Source of the DNA: Miniphocaeibacter halophilus
GTDB taxonomy: Bacteria; Bacillota; Clostridia; Tissierellales; Peptoniphilaceae
NCBI RefSeq assembly: GCF_016458825.1
Contig: NZ_CP066744.1
Location: forward strand, 67,001-131,000
Reading direction: 5' to 3'
DNA length: 64,000 nucleotides
Both the position numbers and the translations under genes were made by a program. Within the stretch, counting starts at the first letter, position 1. Every line of letters begins with the position of its first letter. Below the pieces are notes generated by a model. The model did not search any database and was not told the DNA's origin. It worked only from the letters and a program-made list of their open reading frames with translations. Of the stretch, positions 25,820 to 34,112 are shown in pieces.

Positions 25820-26704
25820 AATAGGTAGAAACACCGAAAAATTTGTTCCTACACTTTTTTTAGACTCTACTTTTAAATAGCCCCCTTCCATATTAATAAT
25901 TTTTCTAGTTAAATATAAACCTAACCCTACTCCTTCAGTACCATTTACATCGTTTGACCTAAAAAATCTTTTAAAGATTTTATTTAATTCTTTTTCTTTT
26001 ATTCCTATTCCCGTATCCTTTATATCTATTCTTGCAAAAAATTGATATTCTTCAATTGAAATAGTAATTTTACCACCATAATCTGTATACTTAATAGCAT
26101 TTTCAACAATATTTCCAATAGCCTCTTCTGTCCATTTAAAATCAAATTTGGCGTATATTGATTTGTTTTCTAGTTCAAAATTTATTCCTTTTTCTAGTAT
26201 TTTAGGCTTAAATTGATTTTCCAGTTTTTGCAACAAAAACTTAATATTTTCCTTTTTAGGATTTATAGTTATAATGCCTGTCTCCAAACGAGATAAACTA
26301 ATTAATGATTCAATTAAAAAATGTAATTTTTCTACTTGGTTTTTTATAGCATCTATTTCTTCTAGCTTATGATTTTCTTGTAATAATTCAGAATATAAAA
26401 TAATATTTGAAATTGGTGTAATACTTTGGTGAGAAATATCTGAAATTAAAGTTTCATAGCTTTCCTTTTGTTTGAGGATACTATTAAGTTTTATCCTATT
26501 GCCAATTAAATAATGTTTCATGGAATTTTCTAATACTGACAATTTACTTTCATCAAATTTAACAAAAGAATAATTATCTTTCTCAGCTAATTCTATCATA
26601 TTTTGTAAATTATCTATTAATTGATTTTCTCTTTTTTTAAAGTATAAATACATCAACAATATAGTTAATAAACCTACTAAAATTATAAGTAAATATATTT
26701 TCAT
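25817..26704 (-). CDS. Sensor histidine kinase
   Basis: 295 residues from the ATG at 26704, which overlaps the response-regulator stop as ATGA and follows GGAGAAAA; a start five codons upstream is less likely. One membrane segment (residues about 2-22) and almost no extracellular part. The phosphoacceptor is in DISHQSITPI, then the N-box EEAIGNIVENAIKYTD, DTGIGI and GVGLGLYL of the ATPase domain. Intramembrane-type sensors like this commonly listen to an FtsX-type ABC transporter, and one is encoded next downstream. Confidence 0.9.
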   Translation of the reverse strand: MKIYLLIILVGLLTILLMYLYFKKRENQLIDNLQNMIELAEKDNYSFVKFDESKLSVLENSMKHYLIGNRIKLNSILKQKESYETLISDISHQSITPISNIILYSELLQENHKLEEIDAIKNQVEKLHFLIESLISLSRLETGIITINPKKENIKFLLQKLENQFKPKILEKGINFELENKSIYAKFDFKWTEEAIGNIVENAIKYTDYGGKITISIEEYQFFARIDIKDTGIGIKEKELNKIFKRFFRSNDVNGTEGVGLGLYLTRKIINMEGGYLKVESKKSVGTNFSVFLPI

Positions 26705-27381
26705 TTTTTCTCCGACCAAGTATATCCTATTCCATATACTGTTTTAATATTTAAAGGGTGCTTGGGACTTATTTCGATTTTATCTCTAAGCCTTTTCACT
26801 ATAACAGTTAAGGCATGACTATCTACATATTCTAAATCCCCATCCCAAATTTCGTCTATTAACCTCTCCCTTAATACCACTTTGTTTTTATTGTCTATAA
26901 GTATTTTTAATAATTTCTGTTCATTTTTACTTAATTCAATTAAATTGTTTCCTACATTAAAAATCATTTTTCTAAAATCAAAATAATAGTCTTCAGATTT
27001 ATAAATCGAACTGAAATTATTTTTATTCTGCCTTAACCAAACATCAACTCTTGCTCTTAACACCATAAGGCTAAATGGTTTTGTAATATAATCATTGGCA
27101 CCTAGTTCAAGCCCGGTTACTATATCTATTTCCATATTATTTGCTGTAATTAAGATAATAGGAATGTTTGAAACCAATCTTATCTCCTTTAAAAATTCAA
27201 GCCCATCTCCATCAGGTAAATTAATATCTAATAAAATTAATTCAATATCCTTTGAGTTTAATTCATTTTTTGCAGATTCAACACTATAGCATTGAATAAA
27301 ATTATAGTTTTCATTTTTCAACGCCAGTCTTATACCATCATTTAATTTCAAATCATCTTCAACAATTAAAATTGTATCCAT
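26701..27381 (-). CDS. OmpR/PhoB-family response regulator
   Basis: 226 residues: receiver domain with acidic pocket VEDD and phosphoacceptor Asp52 in LILLDINLPDGDG, conserved Lys in YITKPF, and a C-terminal winged helix (about 130-226) ending SHALTVIVKRLRDK and TVYGIGYTW. Paired with the kinase by a 4-bp overlap. Likely targets are the ABC genes downstream. SD AGGTGAGG. Confidence 0.94.
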   Translation of the reverse strand: MDTILIVEDDLKLNDGIRLALKNENYNFIQCYSVESAKNELNSKDIELILLDINLPDGDGLEFLKEIRLVSNIPIILITANNMEIDIVTGLELGANDYITKPFSLMVLRARVDVWLRQNKNNFSSIYKSEDYYFDFRKMIFNVGNNLIELSKNEQKLLKILIDNKNKVVLRERLIDEIWDGDLEYVDSHALTVIVKRLRDKIEISPKHPLNIKTVYGIGYTWSEKK

Positions 27382-27396
27382 TATTTCCTCACCTAG

Positions 27397-28059
27397 TTAA
27401 AATGAATATGAATCAAACTCATCATATTCTTCTGTAATAAAATTTATAATTCCATTGTTAATAAAATAAAATCCCTTTTGCGGAACCTTTAATTGAATAG
27501 CTTCCTTAAAATCCAAGTCTAAGATAAGTCCTCTTAGAACAATACTAACTAAGCCATGGGTCATTAAGATTATATTATCTTTAGCTATATTGGAAATGCT
27601 ACTTAGCCATTTAGAACAACGTTTTTCTATATCCTTATAACTTTCACCATTAGGAGAGTTAAAATACCAACCTAAATTTGTAAAATCAACATTGTTTTCC
27701 TTAGAAATCTCTTCCTTGGTTTTCCCAGCCCAAGAACCTAAATTACCTTCCTGTAAATTACTGTCATAAATTACATCTACTACTTTCCACTTTAATTCAT
27801 TTAAGATAATTTCTGAACTTTCTTTAGTTCTGCCTAGGGGGCTGGAATACATTTGTATATCTTCTTTTTTTATATTGGAAATATATTTTCTTAGTAAGAT
27901 CCCATTTCTTCTAACTTGTTCTCTTCCCCTATCTGTTAAGGGAGAATCTAATATTCCCTGACAACGACCTTCCCTATTCCATTTAGTTTCGCCATGCCTT
28001 AAAAGATATATTTTTTTATTTTTTATACTATTAATTATTTCTTTTCTTTCTTTTATCAT
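27397..28059 (-). CDS. Histidine phosphatase family protein (phosphoglycerate mutase-like)
   Basis: 220 residues. The catalytic motif LLRHGETKWNREGR places the phosphorylated His at residue 22; the partner arginine/glutamate region SSPLGRTKES and the second His in LMTHGLVSIVLRG are present. Family members dephosphorylate small phosphates such as alpha-ribazole phosphate or sugar phosphates. It lies 15 bp upstream of the response-regulator gene and 32 bp after the Cache-protein gene, so it is probably in that operon; a functional link is not evident. Confidence 0.85.
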   Translation of the reverse strand: MIKERKEIINSIKNKKIYLLRHGETKWNREGRCQGILDSPLTDRGREQVRRNGILLRKYISNIKKEDIQMYSSPLGRTKESSEIILNELKWKVVDVIYDSNLQEGNLGSWAGKTKEEISKENNVDFTNLGWYFNSPNGESYKDIEKRCSKWLSSISNIAKDNIILMTHGLVSIVLRGLILDLDFKEAIQLKVPQKGFYFINNGIINFITEEYDEFDSYSF

Positions 28060-28091
28060 TATATTTCCCTATATATTTAAAATTGATTTTT

Positions 28092-28814
28092 CTATTCTAA
28101 TTTATTGGACTTGTCTTTTTTACTACTAATTTTTTTCTTATCATCCTTTGTTTCAAAAACCGATGCACCGACTAAAACTATTAGAGAACCTAATGCAATA
28201 GCTCTAAAAACAATTATTAAAATATTAATATTACCCATTTTTGTATCATGTGAATTAATTACTTTATCTAAATCTTCTGTTGGCATACCAACAAATAACA
28301 ATCCTATTACATTATTGTTAATGTCTTTTATAGGCTCATAGGCAGTATAATAATTTTCCCCTAGTATTTCAGCCTCACCAGTATATAAATTACCTTTAAT
28401 TACAGTTTCATATGCATTATGGTCTCTTCCTAAGTAGGTATCTGTTGCTCTTTCATTACCATCGTCCATAATATTAGTTGAAATTCTTTTAAAGTCATCA
28501 TTAACTCTAACAAAAATAGTGGATTTGTCGCCTAAATCCTCTAATACACTATCTACTACACCAAATTCTCCTTCAATACTATTACCATTGGCATCAAGTA
28601 GAGTTTCATCTCCTTGAGTTAAGGTACCATAAGAGTTTTTAATATATTTCATAGTTAAATTAATATTATTTTCCACATGCATTTTTAATAGTTGATTTTT
28701 AATATTATCTATTTCGTTTGTATTATTAGAATAACCTAATAAGCCTAAAATTAAACTAGCTAATAGAGCAACCATTCCACAGTATGCTATTAGCTTTACT
28801 TTATTTATTTTCAT
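28092..28814 (-). CDS. Orphan membrane-anchored Cache-domain protein
   Basis: 240 residues: N-terminal membrane helix (about 8-26), an extracellular sensor part (27-190) resembling the single Cache fold of chemoreceptors and sensor kinases, with the characteristic late segment YYTAYEPIKDINNNVIGLLF, then a second membrane helix (about 197-220) and a short Lys-rich tail. The HAMP, kinase or methyl-accepting output domain that normally follows is absent, and the stop is clean (no nearby frame continuation). It could sense a ligand and signal through a partner, perhaps one of the three membrane proteins encoded upstream or the downstream kinase. Confidence 0.75.
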   Translation of the reverse strand: MKINKVKLIAYCGMVALLASLILGLLGYSNNTNEIDNIKNQLLKMHVENNINLTMKYIKNSYGTLTQGDETLLDANGNSIEGEFGVVDSVLEDLGDKSTIFVRVNDDFKRISTNIMDDGNERATDTYLGRDHNAYETVIKGNLYTGEAEILGENYYTAYEPIKDINNNVIGLLFVGMPTEDLDKVINSHDTKMGNINILIIVFRAIALGSLIVLVGASVFETKDDKKKISSKKDKSNKLE

Positions 28815-28870
28815 AAATCCCTCCCCTTTTAATTTAAAAATTATATTTTTAGCAAAGGTTTACCTTAAAA

Positions 28871-29251
28871 CTATTTATCTAACCCAACAAATACCTTCTT
28901 AAAACCTAGCCAAGCAAAACACGATATAGCAGCTATAGTTCCTAGTCTTCCACCAATACCTACATAAGCACTGCTAGCAGCTATGAATAATATGCCCGTT
29001 AATAACGATATTACAGCCATTTCTAATGGATTCAATGCATTTTCAACAGATATCATTCCGGCATAAGAAGAACAAGCTGCCGCTGTTGCTAGAACATCGC
29101 CTATAATCGGGAAAAAATAGGGAAGCATAAGTCCTGAAGCTAAAGTTATAATAGCTGAAGCAATTACCGGACCTCTATTTAAAATATTTGAAACAATATA
29201 AGTTGCAATACCTGCAATAATCGATACTATTAAAATAATAACCTCTTCCAT
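28871..29251 (-). CDS. Small integral membrane protein, paralogue of its upstream neighbour
   Basis: 126 residues, four likely membrane helices. It shares with the next gene upstream a pattern of short small-residue helices and a common end segment, here AYVGIGGRLGTIAAIS. Family not recognised. The ATG has AGGAGGA. It belongs to a minus-strand run of three small membrane proteins and the Cache protein (56-bp gap), suggesting a membrane complex of two related subunits. Confidence 0.75.
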   Translation of the reverse strand: MEEVIILIVSIIAGIATYIVSNILNRGPVIASAIITLASGLMLPYFFPIIGDVLATAAACSSYAGMISVENALNPLEMAVISLLTGILFIAASSAYVGIGGRLGTIAAISCFAWLGFKKVFVGLDK

Positions 29252-29260
29252 ATTGTCCTC

Positions 29261-29620
29261 CTAACTAAAAAAATTAATTATTGTTTTTGTAATAATTGTC
29301 GATAAAGCAGCTGTAGTTCCTCCCTTGCCACCTATTCCGGCATATATTTCTGCAGTAATTAAAAAAATTATTCCAACTATAATACTGCCTAAAAAAGCTG
29401 CTGCAAACGATGGTATTACAGACAGAGAACTCATTCCAACAAATGAAGAAGTATACGTTATCCCGGCTAAATCATTTGGGAGAAAAGTAGCTGCCATAAC
29501 CCCTACTAAACCATTGGCTATTACTGCTCCATAACCCATTTTATGATTAATAAACCATGTTAACGTTACCCCAACAAATGAACAAATAAAAACATATATA
29601 CTTTTTTTCTTAATTTTCAT
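29261..29620 (-). CDS. Small integral membrane protein, paralogue of its downstream neighbour
   Basis: 119 residues from the ATG at 29620, chosen because AAAAGGA sits 8 bp upstream; a TTG 18 bp earlier is possible. Four likely membrane helices and the segment IYAGIGGKGGTTAALS, matching YVGIGGRLGTIAAIS of the next gene. The start overlaps the end of the upstream gene by 11 bp. The two genes look like an internal duplication that now encodes a heteromeric membrane protein. Function unknown. Confidence 0.72.
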   Translation of the reverse strand: MKIKKKSIYVFICSFVGVTLTWFINHKMGYGAVIANGLVGVMAATFLPNDLAGITYTSSFVGMSSLSVIPSFAAAFLGSIIVGIIFLITAEIYAGIGGKGGTTAALSTIITKTIINFFS

Positions 29621-29822
29621 TTTCATCATCCTTTTCAATAAGCTGTTTAAAGTGGTCTACTAGACTAATGGCAAAAAAACATCCAAAAATTATTAAAATT
29701 TCCGTTTTATAAATGTTTTTTTCATTAATGGCAGTTGAAACAATTAAACCGCCACCTGTTGCAATAAAAGCAAACAAGCCTAAGAGCCGTGTCCTTTTTT
29801 TATTTAAAAAATTGTTATTCAT
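29610..29822 (-). CDS. Small two-helix membrane protein
   Basis: 70 residues: basic N-terminus (NKKRTRLLG), two membrane helices (about 12-30 and 38-56) and a charged acidic tail. No family recognised. First gene of the membrane-protein/Cache run. Its ribosome binding site is odd: a strong AAAAGGAGGT is 58 bp upstream of the ATG and the intervening RNA can fold into a hairpin that leaves only 8 unpaired bases between them. Confidence 0.65.
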   Translation of the reverse strand: MNNNFLNKKRTRLLGLFAFIATGGGLIVSTAINEKNIYKTEILIIFGCFFAISLVDHFKQLIEKDDENEN

Positions 29823-29828
29823 AATTTT

Positions 29829-29887
29829 GTTACCAAAGGTAAATAATAAAAAATTAATAATTCTTATATTTTTGGTAACTACCTCCT
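29829..29887 (-). promoter_or_regulatory. Shine-Dalgarno separated from its start codon by a hairpin
   Basis: AGGAGG (29882-29887) is followed by TA, then a perfect 9-bp stem GTTACCAAA (29871-29879) / TTTGGTAAC (29829-29837) with a 33-nt loop, then AAAATT and the ATG at 29822. Removing the hairpin gives an ideal 8-nt spacing. No other ATG, GTG or TTG lies at the right distance in frame. Confidence 0.6.
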
Positions 29888-30042
29888 TTTAATTATTTTG
29901 AAATAAATTGTTAAAACATTGTCGTAATAATAATAGCCTATTCTTTTATATTAAAGGATTTAAAAATTTTAATCAATATTAAATTATTTTAATTAAACAT
30001 AATTAATTATAGATGTTTGTTTCCAAATAAAAAAGATAAACT

Positions 30043-30301
30043 CTAAATAGGCTTATCTTTCCTGTCAGCTGTAATAATAGTATGGCTACTTGCATTTACA
30101 GTAATTATAAAATTATCTTTAAGCTATATACCAATTTTTCCCCTTTCTTGAAATTAAAGAATTGGGATTTATTATTTGTTTCCTTCACCAAGTTACTATA
30201 TTATTAGTTTCTAATGAAAGGTTCTTTTTAGCCCTTTCTTTGCCTAATTTTGTTGTATGTAATTTAATTATACTTTTAATTAAATCATTTTTATAATCCA
30301 T
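30043..30301 (-). pseudogene. Decayed DUF3781-like gene
   Basis: From an ATG at 30301 the frame reads IIKLHTTKLGKERAKKNLSL, then an in-frame TGA after VTW, then ISRKGKNWYIA, a frameshift near 30121, and FIITVNASSHTIITAD to a stop at 30043. These blocks match, from memory, the DUF3781 family pattern (LHTTELGxERIKKNL, EWCK, RKGKNWY, ITVNAxSYTIITAH). The TGA falls where the family has Cys, but no hairpin follows it and the frameshift shows decay. No product is expected. Confidence 0.7.
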
Positions 30302-30349
30302 AAATCCCGCCTGTTTCTTCTTTGTTTTACAAATTTCAGATATATTAAA

Positions 30350-30838
30350 TTATTTAACTGCAAAAATAAATCTGTCTTCTAATTGAAACAAATGCATATC
30401 ATCACAAATGTACCCCCTAAGCCAAAGGTCATTTTCTACCTTTCTTATGTAAAATCCCTTTGGATAATAGTCATCTTGAGATAAAATAGGTGTTGCTATA
30501 TTAATCGCTCCGTCTGGAGATTTCTTCTGCCCCGATAAAACATTGTTTAAACTACTATTTTGGTCTTTGTATCCTAGTCTTATAAAGGGTGCTACAACTA
30601 AAGGTAATAATCCTAGTCCCTTTTGCTTTGCTTCCATATAGACCGCTTTCAAATTTGTAGGCTCTTTTATATTAAGTTCATTTAAAGATGTCTCTATTAT
30701 ATTCAATTTCATTTCGTCTATTCTATTAAACTCATCTCTACTAAGAAGTATTTCAGCATATTTATTTAACTTTATATTCCTAGATTTAAGTTCTTTTAGT
30801 AATTGTTCCCTATTTGTATTAAATATATGAAATTTCAT
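30350..30838 (-). CDS. Conserved protein of unknown function
   Basis: 162 residues from the ATG at 30838, preceded by AGGGGAT; an upstream in-frame start nine codons earlier is weaker. Soluble, no signal peptide. The C-terminal half contains LGLLPLVVAPFIRLGYKDQ, a spacer, then YPKGFYIRKVENDLWLRGYI and a closing DRFIFAVK, a pattern I recall from uncharacterised bacterial proteins without an assigned role. Intact, with pseudogenes on both sides, in the accessory stretch downstream of rlmD. Confidence 0.65.
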   Translation of the reverse strand: MKFHIFNTNREQLLKELKSRNIKLNKYAEILLSRDEFNRIDEMKLNIIETSLNELNIKEPTNLKAVYMEAKQKGLGLLPLVVAPFIRLGYKDQNSSLNNVLSGQKKSPDGAINIATPILSQDDYYPKGFYIRKVENDLWLRGYICDDMHLFQLEDRFIFAVK

Positions 30839-30954
30839 ACTATCCCCTGTTGTTAAGTTTTTCAATTAAGACTTATTATAATATGTCTAAAATTTAATAT
30901 CTAATAATTTATAAATATCAAATCCAACAAGCTTGTCAAAATATTTTTTTAACT

Positions 30955-31671
30955 TTATAAAGTCTTCCCACTTTTCATTTTTTTATAATAATTTATATAC
31001 GCCTTTCTAGCCTGTGAAGCTAATATTTTAGTCTGTAGTTTATACATTTTTCCATCTTTTATAAAATTTGTACCATATTGTCTGAACTCAAAACTTGTAT
31101 TTTTCCTAATAGATTGGTCCCTAATATTAAGTACCCAACTGTAGTTAAGAGGTCTTGCCTTATAGTCTGACTCTCCACCAACAACCACTACCTTATATTA
31201 TCCAGATATTCTTCTATATTAATTTCCTCAAGTAAGGGCTGGGCAGTAATACATTTATATTTTATTGGTAGATTTTTAAAAATGGACAGCCTATAATCTG
31301 CCGTAAGTTGATTTTCAATAGTAGAACAAACAGTAACATTATCATAACCATTTTGCCAATCATCCGGAATGCAAGCTAAAAATCTGTCTATTCTTTTAGT
31401 TAAAAATAAAAAACTTAAGTTTGAACGGTCCTTAATAATTTTCCAACACTCTTTTCTTCAATTATCTGCTTCTTCAATTAAAAAATCTGTTGAAAAACAT
31501 AAGTATACCCTTCCGGACTTAAGTTTATAGTTATCATTTTAAAATTTTTCTATTGGTTTTAACAATCTCATTTGTATTAATATTTCTTTTAAAATCACCC
31601 TTATGAATATAGCAAAATTTACAACCTTCACTATATTTTTTACAACCTCTCCAAGGATTCCACATTGCCAT
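30955..31671 (-). pseudogene. Decayed DUF5131-like (phage Gp37/Gp68-type) gene
   Basis: Starting at the ATG at 31671: MWNPWRGCKKYSEGCKFCYI with the three-cysteine radical-SAM-like cluster, then a frameshift after NEIVKT. The second frame reads LKSGRVYLCFSTDFLIEEAD but holds a TAA and a TGA (the latter where the family has Trp), continues through FLTKRIDRFLACIPDDW, then a one-base deletion near 31192 and an intact tail VVVGGESDYKARPLNY. Four separate lesions make it non-functional. The last 77 codons are open and might be miscalled as a gene. Confidence 0.85.
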
Positions 31672-31707
31672 ACTCAACACCACCTAAATAAATTAAAAGT
31701 ACTAAAA

Positions 31708-31893
31708 CTACTTATTTCTATTTTTAAAATATAATATAAACATCATTATCATAATAACAATATAAATAAAATATAATATATAGGTTAAAATAAGACTAAA
31801 AGGCAAAGAGTATTCAGGATGACTTAATCCAACAAAAATATATACTATCATTAAAATTAACATAGTCATTCCAATATATAGAAATTTTTTCAT
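31708..31893 (-). CDS. Small two-helix membrane protein
   Basis: 61 residues almost entirely of two membrane helices (about 4-22 and 32-56) joined by SHPEYSLP, with a short basic tail KNRNK. SD AAAGGGAG lies upstream of the ATG. No family recognised. It is isolated between a pseudogene and 267 bp of AT-rich DNA in which I see no further gene. Confidence 0.5.
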   Translation of the reverse strand: MKKFLYIGMTMLILMIVYIFVGLSHPEYSLPFSLILTYILYFIYIVIMIMMFILYFKNRNK

Positions 31894-32160
31894 TTACAAT
31901 ACTCCCTTTACTATAAAATAATGTAATTTTTAAACCTTATTAAAAAAATCACAGCAAAATATATAATCCTTATTATTACTATATATTATATGTCTTTCTG
32001 TCGTTAAATAATACAATTAGTTAAATAAAAACGAGCATTGCTCACTAATATTTTTATGTTTTTTCATTTATTAAATCCTTTTATATTTTTAAATATATAT
32101 TCACCTAAACTTATAATTTGACTTTCTAATAAAATTAAAAGCCTTAAAATTTGAAAATAA

Positions 32161-33231
32161 TTATAAACTTGAAGCCACTTCAAATACTTTCTGTAGTCCA
32201 CTAGAAATTTTATTGTATAGTGGGTACCATAAATAGTTCAGATCATGATCATGTTCTTCAAAAATAAATAATTTTAAATTTGATTTATGATTATTCTTAA
32301 AATCTTTCTGAATTTTGTCTACATCTGTAATTGGTATGTTTGCATCATCAGCTCCTTGAAATATATAGATAGGTATATTTAAAAATAGCATAACATCAGA
32401 AATTGACGGTAAATCGAAATGTTCCTTAAACCATCTTGAAGTCAAATAAACACTATAATTTTCTTTTAACCATTCATCATCTTCTTCTTCAATTGCTCTA
32501 AATAATTCTATTTTATAATCCTTTAGCATCAGAGCATAGTCATCAGATGTTAGTTTACCATCTCTGTTTACATCTAAGTCTAAAAAATCTACATCTTTCA
32601 AAACAGTTTTTCTCACACCATATTTATCTAACTTAAAATCTTCTTCAGTAATATATCCCTTTAAAGAATAATCAAACCATTTTAGCATGTTTACCATAGA
32701 ACTACCACCACTTAATTGCCATTCAATTGTTTCTTTTAAATTATCATAAGAAAAACTTAACAATAACAAGGCATCTATTTCATCCTGAATATTTTTAGCT
32801 GAAAATGGTATAATAGTTGCACCTTCACTAATTCCTATTAAGATTATTCTTTTCTCCTTATATTCACTAGTTTTGCGAAAAAATCTTATAACTTCTACAA
32901 CGTCCTCTATTGAACTACTCGGTAAATAACTTTTATATTTTTCATCATCTATCTCTATAAAATCCGGTGGAATATCTGAAGGCTTACATCCTCTAGTATT
33001 CCATCTACAAAAAGCAATGCCTTTTTTATTAAACTCTTTAGAAAATAAATCATAGTAATTGAATTCAATTCCATTTATTAATCTTCGATTATCATATGTA
33101 TTAGGTCCACTTCCATGGCAAAATATAGCTATAGTGTCAAAATTTTCAGGATAATCAAATTTGCAATTTAGATTATACCCATCAAAAGATTTTACTTTAT
33201 AATATTTTGTTCTTAAATTCAATTTATTCAC
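32161..33231 (-). CDS. Alpha/beta hydrolase with an embedded EF-hand-like loop
   Basis: 356 residues, cytoplasmic. The alpha/beta-hydrolase core shows the oxyanion-hole segment IFCHGSGPNTYDNR, the nucleophile elbow GISEGA (Ser about 147), a later acid in FQGADDANIP and a His near the end in FEEHDHDLNY. Inserted in the cap region (about residues 218-233) is DLDVNRDGKLTSDDYALM, which matches the calcium-binding EF-hand loop DxNxDGxLTxxD. The start is either GTG at 33231 or TTG at 33222; AGGAAGG fits the second better. Substrate unknown; similar to dienelactone hydrolase/peptidase-like esterases. Confidence 0.78.
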   Translation of the reverse strand: MNKLNLRTKYYKVKSFDGYNLNCKFDYPENFDTIAIFCHGSGPNTYDNRRLINGIEFNYYDLFSKEFNKKGIAFCRWNTRGCKPSDIPPDFIEIDDEKYKSYLPSSSIEDVVEVIRFFRKTSEYKEKRIILIGISEGATIIPFSAKNIQDEIDALLLLSFSYDNLKETIEWQLSGGSSMVNMLKWFDYSLKGYITEEDFKLDKYGVRKTVLKDVDFLDLDVNRDGKLTSDDYALMLKDYKIELFRAIEEEDDEWLKENYSVYLTSRWFKEHFDLPSISDVMLFLNIPIYIFQGADDANIPITDVDKIQKDFKNNHKSNLKLFIFEEHDHDLNYLWYPLYNKISSGLQKVFEVASSL

Positions 33232-33508
33232 CCTTCCTCTATACTAGTTAAAGACTAAATATCATTAAAGTTTAGCCTTTTTATTTTACTTCTCTCTCAA
33301 ATATTATTTCATATCCAAATGTATCAAAGACACCAATTTTTATTAAGCAGTACCACTACTTATTTAAATCTCCAACCATTTTCTGATTCACCTTATATTA
33401 TGTTTTTATATTTTTTAACTTTTATAAATTTATATTCATATTTTCCTATTTAATGTTTCCATATATCTTATTTTAATCTTATATAAATAAAAGCTATACG
33501 CTTACCTA

Positions 33509-34054
33509 CTAATCAACAGTCCATAAAAGTTCATTACTTTTATTCCCAATAACTTTCTTTGCAATATCTATTTGTCCTTGTCTTTCTACTGTAGGTGATT
33601 TATTTAACAGATTAGCTAAATTTATACAATAGTCACTTGAAACAAGAGCATGTCCTCTCATATGTCCCACAGCAATTGCTTGTGAAAAACATTTAGCAGC
33701 GATTTTGCTAATTTCTGAAGTTGATTCTTTTGACAACCTATTAATTTCAAATCCAACATTTCTTAATACACTTACTTTTAGTTGGTCCTTTAATCGTTGT
33801 GTTAAAATATCTAGTGCCTTTTCTATTCTAGGGTCATTTTGTAAATTATTATCAAGATATTTCAACAAGGGCATGGAAATGTTGATTGCCCAAATAACCA
33901 ATTGAAATTGTGTTATTTCTTCTAAAATAATCATTAATTTATTGCGTAATAATTTATCATCTTTTAGCTTAATTTTAGAAGCACTGTATAAATTACCATT
34001 TTTTAGCTTTAAATCTTGTTCATGGAGATTCCAAGCATACTCTTCAATTAGCAT
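33509..34054 (-). CDS. Imm5-like putative immunity protein
   Basis: 181 residues, soluble and largely helical. The segment CFSQAIAVGHMRGHALVSSD followed by ERQGQIDIAKKVI resembles, from memory, the conserved AHMRxHAxxAxxYA...W/RQ pattern of Imm5-type proteins, which neutralise polymorphic toxins. No toxin gene is adjacent, so this would be an orphan immunity gene, common in accessory regions. SD AAAGGGAAG before the ATG. It sits directly downstream of the decayed rlmD tails. Confidence 0.55.
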   Translation of the reverse strand: MLIEEYAWNLHEQDLKLKNGNLYSASKIKLKDDKLLRNKLMIILEEITQFQLVIWAINISMPLLKYLDNNLQNDPRIEKALDILTQRLKDQLKVSVLRNVGFEINRLSKESTSEISKIAAKCFSQAIAVGHMRGHALVSSDYCINLANLLNKSPTVERQGQIDIAKKVIGNKSNELLWTVD

Positions 34055-34112
34055 TTTTCTCTTCCCTTTATATTTACAAATTACTTAAATTCTCATAATT
34101 ATATTATAGCTG

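Noticed and set aside
29823-30042. Search for a promoter or small RNA upstream of the membrane-protein run
   Set aside because: Beyond the bridging hairpin I see only AT-rich sequence and a short AGATAA/TTATCT pair; nothing strong enough to report.
30955-31188. Open frame of 77 codons that could be called a small gene
   Set aside because: It is only the intact 3' end of the DUF5131-like pseudogene; upstream homologous sequence continues in other frames with several lesions.
31467-31469. Approximate site of the in-frame TGA in the DUF5131-like gene, considered as a third Sec codon
   Set aside because: The family has Trp here, not Cys, and a TAA and frameshifts lie nearby, so it is a nonsense mutation.
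33232-33508. Short reads such as GESENGWRFK-stop and VFDTFGYEIIFER-stop on the minus strand
   Set aside because: They look like possible C-terminal gene remnants but are too short to assign. I record the stretch only as AT-rich DNA within the worn region.
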